Shown: piece after piece, positions 53,840 through 61,748 of the stretch | Layout of the letters: every line of letters starts with the position of its first letter | Position numbering within the stretch: the first letter of the stretch is position 1 | Assembly (NCBI GenBank): GCA_021736445.1 | Contig: JAIPGA010000003.1 | Span: 1 to 64,000, forward strand | Direction: 5' to 3' | DNA: 64,000 nt | Source: Synergistales bacterium | GTDB taxonomy: Bacteria; Synergistota; Synergistia; Synergistales; Aminiphilaceae | Position numbers and translations under genes: made by a program | Notes under the pieces: model-generated | The model's input: the letters and a program-made list of their open reading frames with translations, nothing else | The model's database searches: none | What the model was told of the DNA's origin: nothing

Positions 53840-54765
53840 AGGGCTCCCTCCCGGTGGACCTGCGCCCCGCCCTCGTCGATATCGAGCACGTAGAACCGCG
53901 AACGGACGCCGTGTTCGGCGAAGATCCGGCACATCCGTTCCGCCGCGTATTTGGGCGTTCCCTCCACAAAGGCCATCATGCTGGGGCCGGACCCGCTGAT
54001 GGCCACCCCCCGGCAGCCGGGGCACTCTTTGACCTCCTCGAGGATGTTCTCCCCGCCGGGGAAGAGGCGCGCCCGGAACTGCTGGTGCAGTTTGTCCTCC
54101 GTGGCCCAGGCAAGGTGCTCCCAGGCTCCGGTGGCCCAGGCCGCCGTCAGCAGGGCCGCCCGACTGACATTGAACACCGCATCCTTCAGCGGCACCGATT
54201 CCGGCAGGGCATCCCGGGCGTCGGCGGTATTCACCAGATACTCCGGTACGGCGACAACCACCGTCATCCGTTCCGGCAACGAGGAGAGCTTCACGTGCCG
54301 CAGCGTTCCGTTGTCGAGACAGCTGACCACCATCCCGCCCAGACAGGCGGGCACCACATTGTCGGGGTGCCCCTCCAGCCGGACCATCAGATCCAGAAGT
54401 TCCTCCCTGGGGAAGGGCCGTTCCCGCAGCGCATTGGCGAGCAGCACTCCCCCCACCACGGCGCTGGCGGAACTCCCCAGACCGCGGCAGAGCGGCACGG
54501 CGTTGAGGGCCCGGAAGGCGAGCCCCGGGGGCTCCCGGCCCCACTCCGTAAAGGCCTGTTCGTAGCAGCGTATGGCCAGATTCGCAGCGGGATCGTCCAG
54601 CTCCCGGCTCCCTTCGCCGACCACCTCCAGGCGGTACTCCCCCACTTCGAGGATCTCCAGAGCCTCATAGATATTGTAAAACGAAAGCGCCATTCCCAGT
54701 GTATCAAATCCCGAGCCCAGATTGGCACTGGTCGCCGGAACCCGGACACGTACAAGCGGCGTCAC
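53827..54765 (-). CDS. thrB: Homoserine kinase
   Basis: A 312-aa GHMP kinase that phosphorylates homoserine. RVPATSANLGSGFDTLGMAL lies at the N terminus, the phosphate loop NAVPLCRGLGSSASAVVGGV near residue 90, and the third motif GCRGVAISGSGPSMMAFV near 255. GTG 54765 overlaps the thrC stop (GTGA). Translationally coupled between thrC and lysC. Confidence 0.96.
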   Translation of the reverse strand: MTPLVRVRVPATSANLGSGFDTLGMALSFYNIYEALEILEVGEYRLEVVGEGSRELDDPAANLAIRCYEQAFTEWGREPPGLAFRALNAVPLCRGLGSSASAVVGGVLLANALRERPFPREELLDLMVRLEGHPDNVVPACLGGMVVSCLDNGTLRHVKLSSLPERMTVVVAVPEYLVNTADARDALPESVPLKDAVFNVSRAALLTAAWATGAWEHLAWATEDKLHQQFRARLFPGGENILEEVKECPGCRGVAISGSGPSMMAFVEGTPKYAAERMCRIFAEHGVRSRFYVLDIDEGGAQVHREGALCPC

Positions 54766-55802
54766 CGTCCAAGCACCCCCTTCAGGGCATCCCAGCTGTC
54801 GTCGATCTCCCGAGGGGCCGGGAGGGCATCGATCACCGCCTGGGGGTCCTTCAATCCGTTGCCGGTGAGCACCATGACCACCTTCTTCCCTGCGGGAAGC
54901 TCCCCTCTCTCCGCAAGCCGCTTCAGACCGGCAAGCGGCGCACAGGAGGCGGGCTCGGCAAAGATGCCCTCCCGGGAAGCCAGTTCCCGCTGTGCCGCAA
55001 GGATCTCCCGGTCACTGACCGAACCAAAGGCACCTCCGGACATCCGCGCCGCCCAGCGGGCCTTGGCCGCGTTCACCGGCCGGCCGATCCGGATGGCCGT
55101 AGCGACGGTCTCCGGGGTATCCACGGGCCGCCCCGTCACCATGGGCGAGGCACCTTCCGCCTGGAACCCCATCATCTGCGGTACCCGGGAGGTCATACCT
55201 ATCCGACGGTACTGGACAAAGCCCGCCCAGTAGGCGGTGATGTTCCCGGCGTTGCCCACCGGGATGGCCAGCCATTCCGGCGCATCGCCCAGCTCGTCGC
55301 AGATCTCCCAGGCCGCCGACCGTTGCCCCCAGAGGCGGAAGCGGTTGACGGAATTGACAATGGCCAGTCCCAGCTGGTCCGAGGCCCGGCGGGCCAGTTC
55401 CAGGGCCCTGTCGAAGTTGCCTCGGACCGCCACCACCTGCGCCCCGTAGAGCAGCGCCTGAGCCAGCTTGCCCATGGCCACATTCCCTGCGGGCAGCAAC
55501 ACATAGCAGGGGATGCCGGCATGGGCCGCGTAGGCCGCGGCGGATGCCGAGGTGTTCCCCGTGGATGCGCAGACCACCGCCCCGGCTCCTTCCTCCAGCG
55601 CCTTGGAGACAGCCAGCACCATCCCCCGGTCCTTGAACGACCCTGTGGGGTTCATCCCGTCGAACTTCGCGTAGAGGTCTATGCCCAGGGCACGCCCCAG
55701 GTGGCCGCACCGCACCAGCGGCGTGCCTCCCTCCTCCAGGGAGAGCCTCGGTGTGGCTCCGGCCAGCGGCAACAGCCTCTCATATCTGCGTAACAGTCCC
55801 AT
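54762..55802 (-). CDS. thrC: Threonine synthase
   Basis: PLP enzyme that converts phosphohomoserine to threonine. The 346-aa short form has the PLP lysine Lys57 in NPTGSFKDRG, VVCASTGNTSASAAAYAA near 85, and the phosphate-binding IPVGNAGNITAYW near 188. The C-terminal MVLTGNGLKDP segment is typical. ATG 55802 has GGAGGT six bases upstream; a short in-frame extension upstream lies in the T-box terminator and is not used. First gene of the operon. Confidence 0.97.
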   Translation of the reverse strand: MGLLRRYERLLPLAGATPRLSLEEGGTPLVRCGHLGRALGIDLYAKFDGMNPTGSFKDRGMVLAVSKALEEGAGAVVCASTGNTSASAAAYAAHAGIPCYVLLPAGNVAMGKLAQALLYGAQVVAVRGNFDRALELARRASDQLGLAIVNSVNRFRLWGQRSAAWEICDELGDAPEWLAIPVGNAGNITAYWAGFVQYRRIGMTSRVPQMMGFQAEGASPMVTGRPVDTPETVATAIRIGRPVNAAKARWAARMSGGAFGSVSDREILAAQRELASREGIFAEPASCAPLAGLKRLAERGELPAGKKVVMVLTGNGLKDPQAVIDALPAPREIDDSWDALKGVLGR

Positions 55803-55818
55803 CTCGTCACCTCCATAC

Positions 55819-55859
55819 AAAAAGGACGTTCCCTCTCCCTATGGAGACGGGGAACGTCC
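55819..55859 (-). terminator. Conditional terminator of the thrC T-box
   Basis: A 10-bp perfect stem (55824-55833 with 55850-55859) followed on the minus strand by five T (55819-55823). The 5' arm overlaps the T-box antiterminator sequence, so the two folds exclude each other. Confidence 0.88.
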
Positions 55860-56074
55860 CGCGGTTCCACTCCACTTCCGGCCCTTCGGGCCGGCTCTCT
55901 CGACGCGCCCTGGGGGCGCCTCCCGTGCCTTAGCGCAGATGGGATCGGCACATGCTCCCGGGTGGTACGCATCCCCCTGCAGCAGGGACTCTTGCAGCCG
56001 CGGAGTCCCTCTCTGTGTGCCGCACCTGGGGGTACGGTCCCGTTCATCGCGTTGGTTCGCATCATAAAGAATGT
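55819..56074 (-). promoter_or_regulatory. T-box leader, predicted threonine specific
   Basis: The minus-strand leader of thrC carries the T-box core TGGAACCGCG (within 55860-55873), the part that pairs with the free acceptor end of uncharged tRNA. A terminator follows: GGACGTTCCC pairs with GGGAACGTCC (55824-55833 and 55850-55859), then five T. Upstream lies a long structured stem I region with hairpin AGGGACTC/GAGTCCCT. Candidate threonine specifier codons ACC occur at 55964-55966 and 55961-55963; which one is used was not resolved. The A after TGG would match a U discriminator, as in many bacterial tRNA-Thr. Together with the gene order this predicts induction of thrC-thrB-lysC-asd on threonine starvation. 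Confidence 0.9.
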
Positions 56075-56079
56075 CTGAA

Positions 56080-56108
56080 ACTATACGACCCAGCGTCAAG
56101 CCTGTCAA
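56080..56108 (-). promoter_or_regulatory. Promoter of the T-box/thrC operon
   Basis: Minus strand -35 TTGACA (56103-56108), 17-bp spacer, -10 TATAGT (56080-56085). The start near 56074 places the whole T-box in the leader, about 270 nt before thrC. Confidence 0.85.
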
Positions 56109-56270
56109 GCTGAGGAACCGCGTCCGCCAGGAGGGAAGACAGCCGCGACAGCCCGGGTTTCCCGAAGGCGGACAGACAGGCCCGGGAGATGCGGTGGGAC
56201 CTTTCCGCCGCTTCGCCCCGCGGAAGCGCGCTCTCGCGGCGAGAATGGGCTGCAGACGGGAGAGCGGCGA
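56109..56270. other. Gene-free divergent spacer with several inverted repeats
   Basis: This stretch lies between the T-box promoter and the greA promoter. I see no gene in it. It holds GTCCGCC/GGCGGAC arms (56122-56128, 56167-56173), a CGCTTC/GAAGCG hairpin (56209-56214, 56223-56228) and a TCTCG/CGAGA hairpin (56232-56236, 56240-56244). No T-run follows any of them on either strand. Confidence 0.45.
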
Positions 56271-56299
56271 TTGCCATTTTCGGAAGAACTTGTTACAAT
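56271..56299 (+). promoter_or_regulatory. greA promoter
   Basis: Plus strand -35 TTGCCA (56271-56276), 17-bp spacer, -10 TACAAT (56294-56299). The start near 56306 leaves a leader of about 43 nt. Identical hexamers and spacing to the tRNA-Leu promoter. Confidence 0.85.
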
Positions 56300-56348
56300 C
56301 CTTCTCCAATGGAGTGGGTCCTGAAATGAGAAGCGGAGGTCGATTTTT

Positions 56349-56843
56349 ATGACACAAGCACAGACGCAAAACGGCAAAATTCAGATGACCAAAGAAGGCT
56401 ACGAAAAACTCAAGGAAGAGCTTGTTTCCCTTCGAACCGAAGGCCGCTCGGAGATCGCCCGCAAACTCGAAGAGGCCAGGAGTTTCGGTGATCTCAGCGA
56501 AAACGCCGAATACCACGCCGCAAAGGAAGAGCAGGCCCAGATGGAGACCCGGATCCAGTGGCTCGAATCCCGTTTGAGCCGGGTGGATCTCGTGGACACC
56601 AAGAGCATCGACACCAGCAAAGTGGGGCTCGGCGCCACGGTGACGATCCGGGATCTGGGCAACGCCAGGGAGTACACCTACACCATCGTCGGCTCCGACG
56701 AAACAGACCCCAAACAGAGCCGCATCTCCCAGGCCAGCCCCGTCGGCCAGGCGCTGCAGGGCAAATCCATCGGGGATGTCGCCCAGGTCAAGGTGCCCAA
56801 GGGAATCCGGGAGCTCAAGATCCTCGATATCCGCGCCAACTAG
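56349..56843 (+). CDS. greA: Transcription elongation factor GreA
   Basis: Rescues backtracked RNA polymerase by stimulating transcript cleavage through the secondary channel. The 164-aa protein has an N-terminal coiled coil (about 14-85), the tip acidic motif FGDLSENAEYHAAKE near 46-60, and a C-terminal FKBP-like domain with YTIVGSDETDP and ISQASPVGQALQGKS. ATG 56349 has GGAGGT eight bases upstream. One of two plus-strand protein genes; its last 29 bp overlap the end of ddl on the other strand. Confidence 0.98.
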   Translation: MTQAQTQNGKIQMTKEGYEKLKEELVSLRTEGRSEIARKLEEARSFGDLSENAEYHAAKEEQAQMETRIQWLESRLSRVDLVDTKSIDTSKVGLGATVTIRDLGNAREYTYTIVGSDETDPKQSRISQASPVGQALQGKSIGDVAQVKVPKGIRELKILDIRAN

Positions 56844-57831
56844 AAGGCGATCCGGCGGCGAAGGCGGTCCCGCTGTCAGAGGCCCTCTGCACCAGGTGAC
56901 CAAGGAGATCGGCGAAGGAATAGCCGGCGGCCTTCGCCGCCTTGGGCACCAGGCTGGTTCCCGTCATCCCCGGCACGGTGTTCACCTCGAGCAGGGCGGG
57001 TGCGCCTTCGCCGGAAAACCGGAGATCCACGCGGCTGTATCCTCTGCAGCCGAGCGCGATATGCGCACCGAGGGCATGCCGGCGGACCGCATCGGCGGCC
57101 TCCTCCCCCAGCGCGGCGGGCACCACGTAACTGCAGCAGCCCCGGGAGTACTTCGCCTGATAGGAGTAGAGACCGTTCAGCTCGTCGGGCACGATCTCCA
57201 CCACGGGGAGCGCCTCCAGACCGCCCCGGAGGTCTTCGAGCACCGTAACCGTCAGCTCCCGACCGGGGATATAGCGCTCCGCCAGGATCGCATCATCGTG
57301 GCGGAACGCCCTGGCGGCGGCATGCTCCAGTTCATCCCGACGCTCCACGATGGTGATGCCCACAGTGCTGCCGCAGGAACAGGGCTTGACCACCACCGTC
57401 CCGAAGACATCCAGCAGCTCCGACGCCACGCCGAGGAAACGCGCTTCGTCGGCCGCGCTCCCCTCCACCCACTCGGGGGTAGGCAGCCCCTGGGCCCGGA
57501 AACGGAGTTTGCTCAGCGATTTGTCCATCGCCACCATGCAGCTCTCCGGACCGCTCCCCGTATAGGGGACCTCCAGCAGCTCCAGCATCGACTGCAGTCG
57601 CCCATTCTCCCCCCAGGAGCCGTGCAGGGCGACAAAGACCACCGGGCGGGCTCCCTCACGCCGGACCTGCTCGACGGCGGCGATGAGATCGGCGGCTTTC
57701 CGCAGTTTACAGCCCCGGACGGTCCATTCCGTTCCACCGAGCGCATCGAGCACCGCCTTGCCGCTGGCCAGCGACACCTCCCGTTCCGGACCCTCTCCTC
57801 CGTAGGCCACAAGCACCACAGTCCCGCCCAT
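56815..57831 (-). CDS. ddl: D-alanine--D-alanine ligase
   Basis: Makes the D-Ala-D-Ala dipeptide for peptidoglycan. The 338-aa ATP-grasp protein has AYGGEGPEREVSLASGKAV at the N terminus and FVALHGSWGENGRLQSMLEL near residue 68. VVVKPCSCGSTVGI comes near 150, and the C-terminal metal segment ALLEVNTVPGMTGTSLVP near 285. The family usually has G-S-S-x-G in the ATP loop; here it reads CSCGSTVG. ATG 57831 overlaps the lptD-like stop (TGATG); GTG 57834 is an in-frame alternative. Confidence 0.94.
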   Translation of the reverse strand: MGGTVVLVAYGGEGPEREVSLASGKAVLDALGGTEWTVRGCKLRKAADLIAAVEQVRREGARPVVFVALHGSWGENGRLQSMLELLEVPYTGSGPESCMVAMDKSLSKLRFRAQGLPTPEWVEGSAADEARFLGVASELLDVFGTVVVKPCSCGSTVGITIVERRDELEHAAARAFRHDDAILAERYIPGRELTVTVLEDLRGGLEALPVVEIVPDELNGLYSYQAKYSRGCCSYVVPAALGEEAADAVRRHALGAHIALGCRGYSRVDLRFSGEGAPALLEVNTVPGMTGTSLVPKAAKAAGYSFADLLGHLVQRASDSGTAFAAGSPSSWRGYRGS

Positions 57832-59555
57832 CACGGCACACCCTGACGGTTGGTGTGGGGAATGCCCTCCGGAACCGCCCCCGGTCTGTCGAGTTCGTTC
57901 TCACCCAGGGCAACCCCCTGTCCCGGGAAGGCCGTCACCTCGATGAGCAGACCGACCCAGTCGTTGTCCCCGACAAGATCGTCCCGAACGGTCAGCTGCC
58001 AGAGAAGACAGCCCTGGTCGAAATCGAGCAGGTAGGCCATCTCCTCGAGATCCTCCTCTTTCAGATCGTAACCGCCGCGCATGGAGAGGGTCCAACGACG
58101 GTCGAAAGGAACGGAGAGCCACTGGTAGAGCTCACGAACATCGTCGTAGTCGTCCCACCTCATGGGGGAATCGCCGCGGACCCAGCGCTGGAAATAGCTG
58201 GTCGTCATGGGCAGACTCCCAAGGTACCAGTCGACGCCCGCAACCGCCTCATAGATGGTCTGGCCGGCGTCGTCCGCGCTGTAGTACTTCTGCTGCACCC
58301 GGCCTTTCCAGAAGGGGACGGCGTTTCCGCGGGGACGGTCCTCGCTGTAGAGCTCCACGCTCCCCGCCGTACGGTCGGTGTAGACACTGTCCTCCTTGTA
58401 GGAACCCCAGCTGCCGCTGAAACGCCAGTAGGCGCCGCTGGCGGAATCGCGTTCCCAGGGCCCCAGGATGGAAAGCTCCGGATACCGCCAGAGGGTGCCC
58501 TCAAAGCGTTCTCCCAGTGCCTTGTCGAAATCGAGTTTCTCCTTCTCGCTCCACTGGAGCACGGCCTTCCAGTCGTTGTACCGGGTTTCGATCCCCCATT
58601 TGGGGCGCCAGATGCGCCTGTCGCTGTCGCTGTCCCAGCTGTAGGAGGTGCTGTAGAAAACGCTGCTCCGCTCCCCCACCTTCTGTCGGAAGCTCGCCCA
58701 TCCCTCGAGGTTGGTCTTCGTCCAGTACTGGATACCGGCGCTGACCCTGCCGCTCTCCCACTCGTAGGGGCCCGCGATTCCGATCCCTGCGCCCCGGTCT
58801 TCGTCGTATCCCACCAGCGGCATGAAGGAGGTCTCCTGGGTCCTCCTGCGGAGGTCCACGATGTAGTCGAAGGGATAGCGGAAGAGCTGCGTTTCCCCCA
58901 GGTAGATGGCAGGCGATTTGACCCGCACCTTTTTGCCCGGCAGCACAAGGATCCGGGATGACTCCAGCCGATAGTGCGGCGGCCGTTCGGGGCAGGTCGT
59001 GAAGGTGCCCTTCTTCCACTCCGCCACCTGCTCCTGTCCGCCGGGTTCCGCCGCCCGCGCCTGGCGGCGGGTGATGATGTCCTCGGAGACAGCCTTGTCC
59101 ACAGGCAGAACCCGGAGCTGTTCGCCGTACAGCCGGACGGCATCGACGCTGCCGGAGGGCTTGGAGATGGTTCCCGATTCACTGCGGAGATCGTAGTCCA
59201 CCTTCTGTCCGGTGAGGCGGCGGCCCTGCCAGTTGATGACCACCGGCCGGTCCCCGGTGCCGGACGCTTCGATGGTACTGGTCCTGGTGTTCATCTGCAT
59301 GTAGGGTGACTGGAGCAGCAGCCCCTTGTAGCGGAGGTTCGCGTTGCCCTCCGCCGTGGCGACGCCCCCTGTTTCGTCGTAGGTCACCCGGTCCGCATCG
59401 AGGGTCACGTACTCCTCCTGTCCGTCCCGGGAGGGCGTCCCCGTAGGTTGCGGCGCTGCATCCGCCACGGAGCCGGCGGTCAGGACGAAGGCGATGACTG
59501 TCAGCGTGATCGTGATGTAACGGCGGCAATCGTTGTGTGCCCGGTATCGTCTCAA
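57831..59555 (-). CDS. lptD: LptD-like LPS-assembly outer-membrane protein (compact)
   Basis: A 574-aa exported protein. A signal peptide spans about 1-33; an OstA-like N-terminal domain (about 48-150) has YVTLDADRVTYDETGGVATA. The LptD boundary motif FTTCPERPPHYRLESSRI lies at 185-202, then LFRYPFDYIVDLRRRTQETS and many aromatic beta strands. E. coli LptD has 784 aa, so the barrel here is small. Only Cys188 and Cys516 remain in the mature protein and could form one disulfide. TTG 59555 has GGGGGA eight bases upstream and overlaps the lptC-like stop. Confidence 0.85.
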   Translation of the reverse strand: MRRYRAHNDCRRYITITLTVIAFVLTAGSVADAAPQPTGTPSRDGQEEYVTLDADRVTYDETGGVATAEGNANLRYKGLLLQSPYMQMNTRTSTIEASGTGDRPVVINWQGRRLTGQKVDYDLRSESGTISKPSGSVDAVRLYGEQLRVLPVDKAVSEDIITRRQARAAEPGGQEQVAEWKKGTFTTCPERPPHYRLESSRILVLPGKKVRVKSPAIYLGETQLFRYPFDYIVDLRRRTQETSFMPLVGYDEDRGAGIGIAGPYEWESGRVSAGIQYWTKTNLEGWASFRQKVGERSSVFYSTSYSWDSDSDRRIWRPKWGIETRYNDWKAVLQWSEKEKLDFDKALGERFEGTLWRYPELSILGPWERDSASGAYWRFSGSWGSYKEDSVYTDRTAGSVELYSEDRPRGNAVPFWKGRVQQKYYSADDAGQTIYEAVAGVDWYLGSLPMTTSYFQRWVRGDSPMRWDDYDDVRELYQWLSVPFDRRWTLSMRGGYDLKEEDLEEMAYLLDFDQGCLLWQLTVRDDLVGDNDWVGLLIEVTAFPGQGVALGENELDRPGAVPEGIPHTNRQGVP

Positions 59556-60100
59556 AAGCGCGTTCCCCCTAACACTGCCTGCACGTTCCCCGTGAAGAGG
59601 AAGACCCCCTTCCGGAAGCTCCCCCGGTCTGCCGAGAGCACGAGGATGTCCCCGCTTTCCGCACGGACCCGCACCCCGCCTGAGAGCACCACCTCCCGTG
59701 AAGCGGTGTGGATGCGCCCCTCCGCAGCCGAGAGCTGCAGATGCCCGCGATCTGTGCTCACGCCGCCGTGAACCATCTGCAAAGAAAGGACATCCAGGGA
59801 TTCCGCAAATGCCCCCCGTGAAGCCCGGAGCGAAACCTGCTCGCCCTGCGCACCGTGGAGATCCGCATCGACGGAACGGGCGTCGATGCCCCTGTCGTGC
59901 TTCCGGGCCTCACCGACATGGAGCAACAGATAGCCCTCCGACATCTCGTGGCGGTAGGTGGCTCCGCGCAGGACAATCCCCCGGTCCTGGCCGGTGTCCT
60001 GCAGCTGGGGCACCGTGCGGGACAGATCCTTCATCATCAGATAGCCGCCGGCGGCGATCGTTCCCGCCAGAAGCAGCAGCCCCAGGGCTCTACCAGACAA
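59552..60100 (-). CDS. lptC: LptC-like inner-membrane anchored LPS-transport protein
   Basis: A 182-aa protein with an N-terminal membrane anchor (about 4-24, ALGLLLLAGTIAAGGYLMM). A beta-rich periplasmic part follows, with GATYRHEMSEGYLLLHVGEA, ARSVDADLHGAQGEQVSLRA, and SREVVLSGGVRVRAESGDI, the OstA/LptC pattern. It would receive LPS from LptB2FG. TTG 60100 has GGGGT about eight bases upstream and overlaps the previous gene by 11 bp; a longer GTG form from 60163 is less likely. Identification rests on fold pattern and position beside the LptD-like gene. Confidence 0.75.
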   Translation of the reverse strand: MSGRALGLLLLAGTIAAGGYLMMKDLSRTVPQLQDTGQDRGIVLRGATYRHEMSEGYLLLHVGEARKHDRGIDARSVDADLHGAQGEQVSLRASRGAFAESLDVLSLQMVHGGVSTDRGHLQLSAAEGRIHTASREVVLSGGVRVRAESGDILVLSADRGSFRKGVFLFTGNVQAVLGGTRF

Positions 60101-61298
60101 TGCGCCAGACCCCGGATTCCTTGACAAGCGTGAGGGTGCGGCTCCGCAACACACGCATGACAAGCAGCTTCTGCGGCGCCGCCACCTTGACCTTCTCCGG
60201 CTGCTCCCAACGCAGTTTGTATCCGTTTTTGAGCGCCAGCGCGAAGTTGTCGTCCTCCAGTTTTTCGGCGAAGGCCTCGGCGGTCATGGCCTCCCGGGAG
60301 GATTCGGCAAGCAGTTCATACATGGCTCCGGCCTTCTTCTTCCGCCAGAGCTCCAGAAAACGCCGGACCAGCTGCTCCTTCGATTCCCCGAGCACCGCGT
60401 CGGGGTGCGGTGCCTCCGGCACCTCGGCAGCCGTCGGCTGATCGGAGGAGACCGGCTGGGGCGGAGCCGTGGGTTCCGGAACCGGTGTGGGGGAAACCCC
60501 TGCGCTCTGGGGAAGCACCAGCCAGCGCGGCGGCGTCGGCACCGGCGGTTCCGATGCCTTCGCAGGCTCCGGTGTGGCCGTCGGTTTCGGCACCGGTGTG
60601 GGTGTCGGCTTGCGGCGCTCCTGTTCTTCCGACGGCGCGGCGTCGCGCTGCCCTTCCGAGGCGCCGCCCTGCAGCGCTTCGGGGAGCTGCACCACCAGGG
60701 CATCGCCGGTGTAGGGCTCCATGTCGGCCGGCGCCCCTTCCCCACCTGTCGGCGCAAAGGCGAAACGCCGGGGTCTCCCGAAACCGAGCCCCAGCAGCTC
60801 CACCGTAAAGGACCCCTGCTGTTCCGGAAAGAAAACCAGCCCCTGGGTCACCCCCGTCAGCGGCTCGTCAAAGCGTTTGTCGTAGGATTGAAGCGGCACC
60901 TCCCGACCACCTGACGTCCGGAGCACCATCCGATCGGTCAAGGGATTGAGATCGAGCGGATCGCCGCCGAAGTGGTAGACCGTCAGCAGGATCGGCTCGG
61001 TGCGGTCGATCTTCAGCTCCTCTACGAAATCCTCCCTGTACCGTGCCCTCTCCGCAGGTGACAGGCCCCGCTTCGCCGCCTCCAGGTCCGCCCAGGGCCC
61101 AGCGAGATGTTCCGGATAGTGGACCATCCAGACCAGACAGTCGTCTCCCCAGTGGAAGACGGTATTCCGCTCGAGGATAGAGGAAACCTCCTGAAGAAGC
61201 TGCTCCTTCCGCGGCTCGCCAGACACGGCGCCGCCGCTCGCAAAAACGAAAAGAGCCAGTGCAACCAGAAAGATCCCTCGGGTTCGCGCAGTATACAT
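60090..61298 (-). CDS. Exported two-domain protein with proline-rich linker, function unknown
   Basis: A 402-aa protein with a signal peptide (about 1-27, ending GGAVSGEP). An N-terminal region (about 30-205) is rich in predicted beta strands, including LLTVYHFGGDPLDLNPLTDR and GLVFFPEQQGSFTVELLG. A Pro/Thr/Glu-rich linker runs about 218-300. A C-terminal domain (about 303-402, EQLVRRFLELWRKKKAGAMYELL) has the look of NTF2-like or MecA-N-like domains. No catalytic motif is visible. ATG 61298 has a weak ribosome site. It sits between a small exported protein and the lptC-like gene, suggesting an envelope role by context only. Confidence 0.8.
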   Translation of the reverse strand: MYTARTRGIFLVALALFVFASGGAVSGEPRKEQLLQEVSSILERNTVFHWGDDCLVWMVHYPEHLAGPWADLEAAKRGLSPAERARYREDFVEELKIDRTEPILLTVYHFGGDPLDLNPLTDRMVLRTSGGREVPLQSYDKRFDEPLTGVTQGLVFFPEQQGSFTVELLGLGFGRPRRFAFAPTGGEGAPADMEPYTGDALVVQLPEALQGGASEGQRDAAPSEEQERRKPTPTPVPKPTATPEPAKASEPPVPTPPRWLVLPQSAGVSPTPVPEPTAPPQPVSSDQPTAAEVPEAPHPDAVLGESKEQLVRRFLELWRKKKAGAMYELLAESSREAMTAEAFAEKLEDDNFALALKNGYKLRWEQPEKVKVAAPQKLLVMRVLRSRTLTLVKESGVWRIVW

Positions 61299-61322
61299 AG
61301 AGGGTATCCGTCCGCTCCCCTC

Positions 61323-61748
61323 CTAGAGGTCGTAGTCGATCACAGCGGAGACCCCGACACCCTGGACCCGACGAAAGCGCTCGATGGGATTCTTGGAATC
61401 GATGGGGATCAGAATCTTCACCCGGATCTTGCCCTGGAATGTGGCTTCCACCTGGGCGACCGCTTTGGTCTTGTTGACGGTGTTCTTCGGTCCCGACACC
61501 TGCGCGGCGCCGATTCGCGTTCCGGAACCCACGGAGACGATGGGCACCACCTTTGTGGATTCGTCGGACCCGACACCTCTGTTGAAGGTGATGGTGTTGA
61601 TGAAGTCATTCAGCGGCCCGGCGATGGCATCCACCACAAAGCCCCCGCCAACCACACCGATGATGTCCTTGAGGTCCACGGCCCGGGCCGGTGTCCCGCT
61701 TCCGGCCAGCAACGCAACAACCATGAGTACTGCAAGCAGTTTCTTCAT
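61323..61748 (-). CDS. Small exported protein, function unknown
   Basis: A 141-aa protein with a clean signal peptide (MKKLLAVLMVVALLAGSG, cleavage after TPARA). A Gly-rich hydrophobic stretch follows (DIIGVVGGGFVVDAIAGP, about 28-45), then a soluble beta-like region with IVSVGSGTRIGAAQVSGPKN and IRVKILIPIDSKNPIERF. I do not recognise the family. ATG 61748 overlaps the upstream stop by one base (TAATG), so it is translationally coupled. Confidence 0.8.
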   Translation of the reverse strand: MKKLLAVLMVVALLAGSGTPARAVDLKDIIGVVGGGFVVDAIAGPLNDFINTITFNRGVGSDESTKVVPIVSVGSGTRIGAAQVSGPKNTVNKTKAVAQVEATFQGKIRVKILIPIDSKNPIERFRRVQGVGVSAVIDYDL

